A DNA stretch of 64,000 nt from Gaertneriomyces semiglobifer. Lineage: Eukaryota > Chytridiomycota > Chytridiomycetes > Spizellomycetales > Spizellomycetaceae. Where the stretch lies: NCBI GenBank assembly GCA_025558075.1, contig JAHLKF010000001.1, positions 558,001 to 622,000 on the forward strand. The letters run 5' to 3'. The notes under the pieces are model-generated. The model was given only the letters and a program-made list of their open reading frames with translations, made no database searches and was not told the DNA's origin. How positions within the stretch are numbered: the stretch's first letter is position 1; the number at the start of each line of letters is the position of its first letter. Positions 63,337 to 64,000 of the stretch are shown here, piece after piece. The position numbers and the translations under genes are program-made.

Positions 63337-64000
63337 TCATCCAAACATCACTTCCTTAATCTCTCCCCACCGCCCTTCCCCTTCTTCCTCATTCGTCCCT
63401 TCCACCAACCCTTGATACACACCCCATTTACGCTTAGCAACCTCCACCATCCGTTCCTCCACACTATCCCTCACCACCATTCTCAAAATACGCACATCCC
63501 GGGTCTGCCCGATCCGATGCACACGGTCAATCACTTGCTGTTCCACTGCGGGGTTCCACCACGGTTCAAGGAGGATCACACAGGACGCCCGTGTGAGATT
63601 GAGTCCTACCCCAGCAGCACGGGTGGACGCCAGGAGAACACGCACGCCGTCGCCGTCCCCCGTTCGACCGTATACGGGATCATCGTCAGCGGCAAAGCGG
63701 GCTAAAGACGCTTGACGTTCGGTCACGCTGTTGCGGCCGTCCAAAGAGACAAACCCGACACCTAACATGGATAGATACCGAGCGCAGAGATCGAGCATCC
63801 CTGTGAATTGTGAGAATACGACGGTTTTGGTGTCGGGTGAGGTTTTGCGGATGGCGTCAATGTGGTCGTGGAGGGCTCGGAGTTTGGTGGATAGAGGTAA
63901 AGGGCGGTGGAGTTCGATGCGTGTTTTTGGGGGAGGAGTGGTGCTCTTTTCGGTCGATGTTAGTTGGGCTTGTGCTTGAGGGACTCGCACGACTTGTAAT
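63337..64000 (-). CDS. SNF2-family (Rad5/Rad16/HLTF-like) ATPase, C-terminal part
   Basis: The frame enters from the window edge and ends at 63337 (221 codons seen). Helicase C-terminal motifs: STKLRALHDHI and TKTVVFSQFTGMLDLC (motif IV), then VGFVSLDGRNS and RVLLASTRAAGVGLNLTRAS (motif V). Next come ILLEPWWNPAVEQQVIDR and VHRIGQTRDVRI (motif VI), followed by VRDSVEERMVEVAKRKW. The NPAVEQQ-x-x-DR-x-HRIGQ signature and the short C-terminus ending KEVMFG fit the Rad5/Rad16 group, which also has a RING domain further upstream, outside this window. Such proteins remodel chromatin or act in post-replication repair. The start and ATPase core are missing. Confidence 0.87.
   Translation of the reverse strand, partial: LQVVRVPQAQAQLTSTEKSTTPPPKTRIELHRPLPLSTKLRALHDHIDAIRKTSPDTKTVVFSQFTGMLDLCARYLSMLGVGFVSLDGRNSVTERQASLARFAADDDPVYGRTGDGDGVRVLLASTRAAGVGLNLTRASCVILLEPWWNPAVEQQVIDRVHRIGQTRDVRILRMVVRDSVEERMVEVAKRKWGVYQGLVEGTNEEEGEGRWGEIKEVMFG

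Overview
This window is nuclear DNA of a fungus, most probably a zoosporic (chytrid-like) one. Genes are split by short spliceosomal introns of about 50-180 nt with GT(A/G)AG donors and (C/T)AG acceptors. Many promoters carry TATAAAA-type boxes. The gene set is eukaryotic: eIF3j, RRP12, NASP, mitochondrial bS6m, kinesin-8, an SRF-type MADS factor, myotubularin and polyubiquitin. A MscL-type mechanosensitive channel and a class C receptor with a bacterial-type BMP ligand domain point to an early-diverging fungus; that placement is inference.

Layout. 1-5.9 kb: 5' part of a tyrosinase-like oxidase (-), the histone chaperone NASP (-), eIF3j (+), the three-exon bS6m gene (-, all exons too short to stand out as ORFs) and MscL (-). 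6.5-12.7 kb: a PHO80-like cyclin (-), a PrpF-family isomerase (+) and a low-complexity hypothetical protein (-). 12.7-15.6 kb: a gene-poor stretch with degraded coding-like fragments and a 27-bp inverted repeat. 15.6-18.3 kb: a putative regulatory protein rich in SUMO-site motifs and a small four-TM protein. 19-23 kb: a six-exon gene with a zinc-binding-like cysteine cluster and an in-frame stop, then an ORF-poor stretch with a repeated 14-mer. 23.1-27.2 kb: a 14-exon gene for a signal peptide-BMP-Kelch-7TM (class C GPCR-like) protein, the most striking gene here. 27.8-39.3 kb: secreted GDSL hydrolase, RRP12, small membrane protein, membrane alpha/beta hydrolase, EI24/Rrt8-like protein. 40.6-45.3 kb: myotubularin phosphatase and five-unit polyubiquitin. 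46-57.7 kb: kinesin-8, a 4-TM protein, an acyl-carrier-like protein lacking the phosphopantetheine serine, sterol O-acyltransferase, and an SRF/MADS factor. 58.8-64 kb: a two-domain blue-copper secreted protein, a secreted LEA-like repeat protein, and the 3' end of a SNF2/Rad5-like ATPase.

There is no operon-like organisation and the genes belong to unrelated housekeeping, signalling and cell-surface functions. Exon models were built by hand: each junction was chosen so that reading phase and family similarity agree, and total CDS length was checked to be a multiple of three. The least certain models are 15.6-17.2 kb (second intron) and 19.1-21.7 kb.
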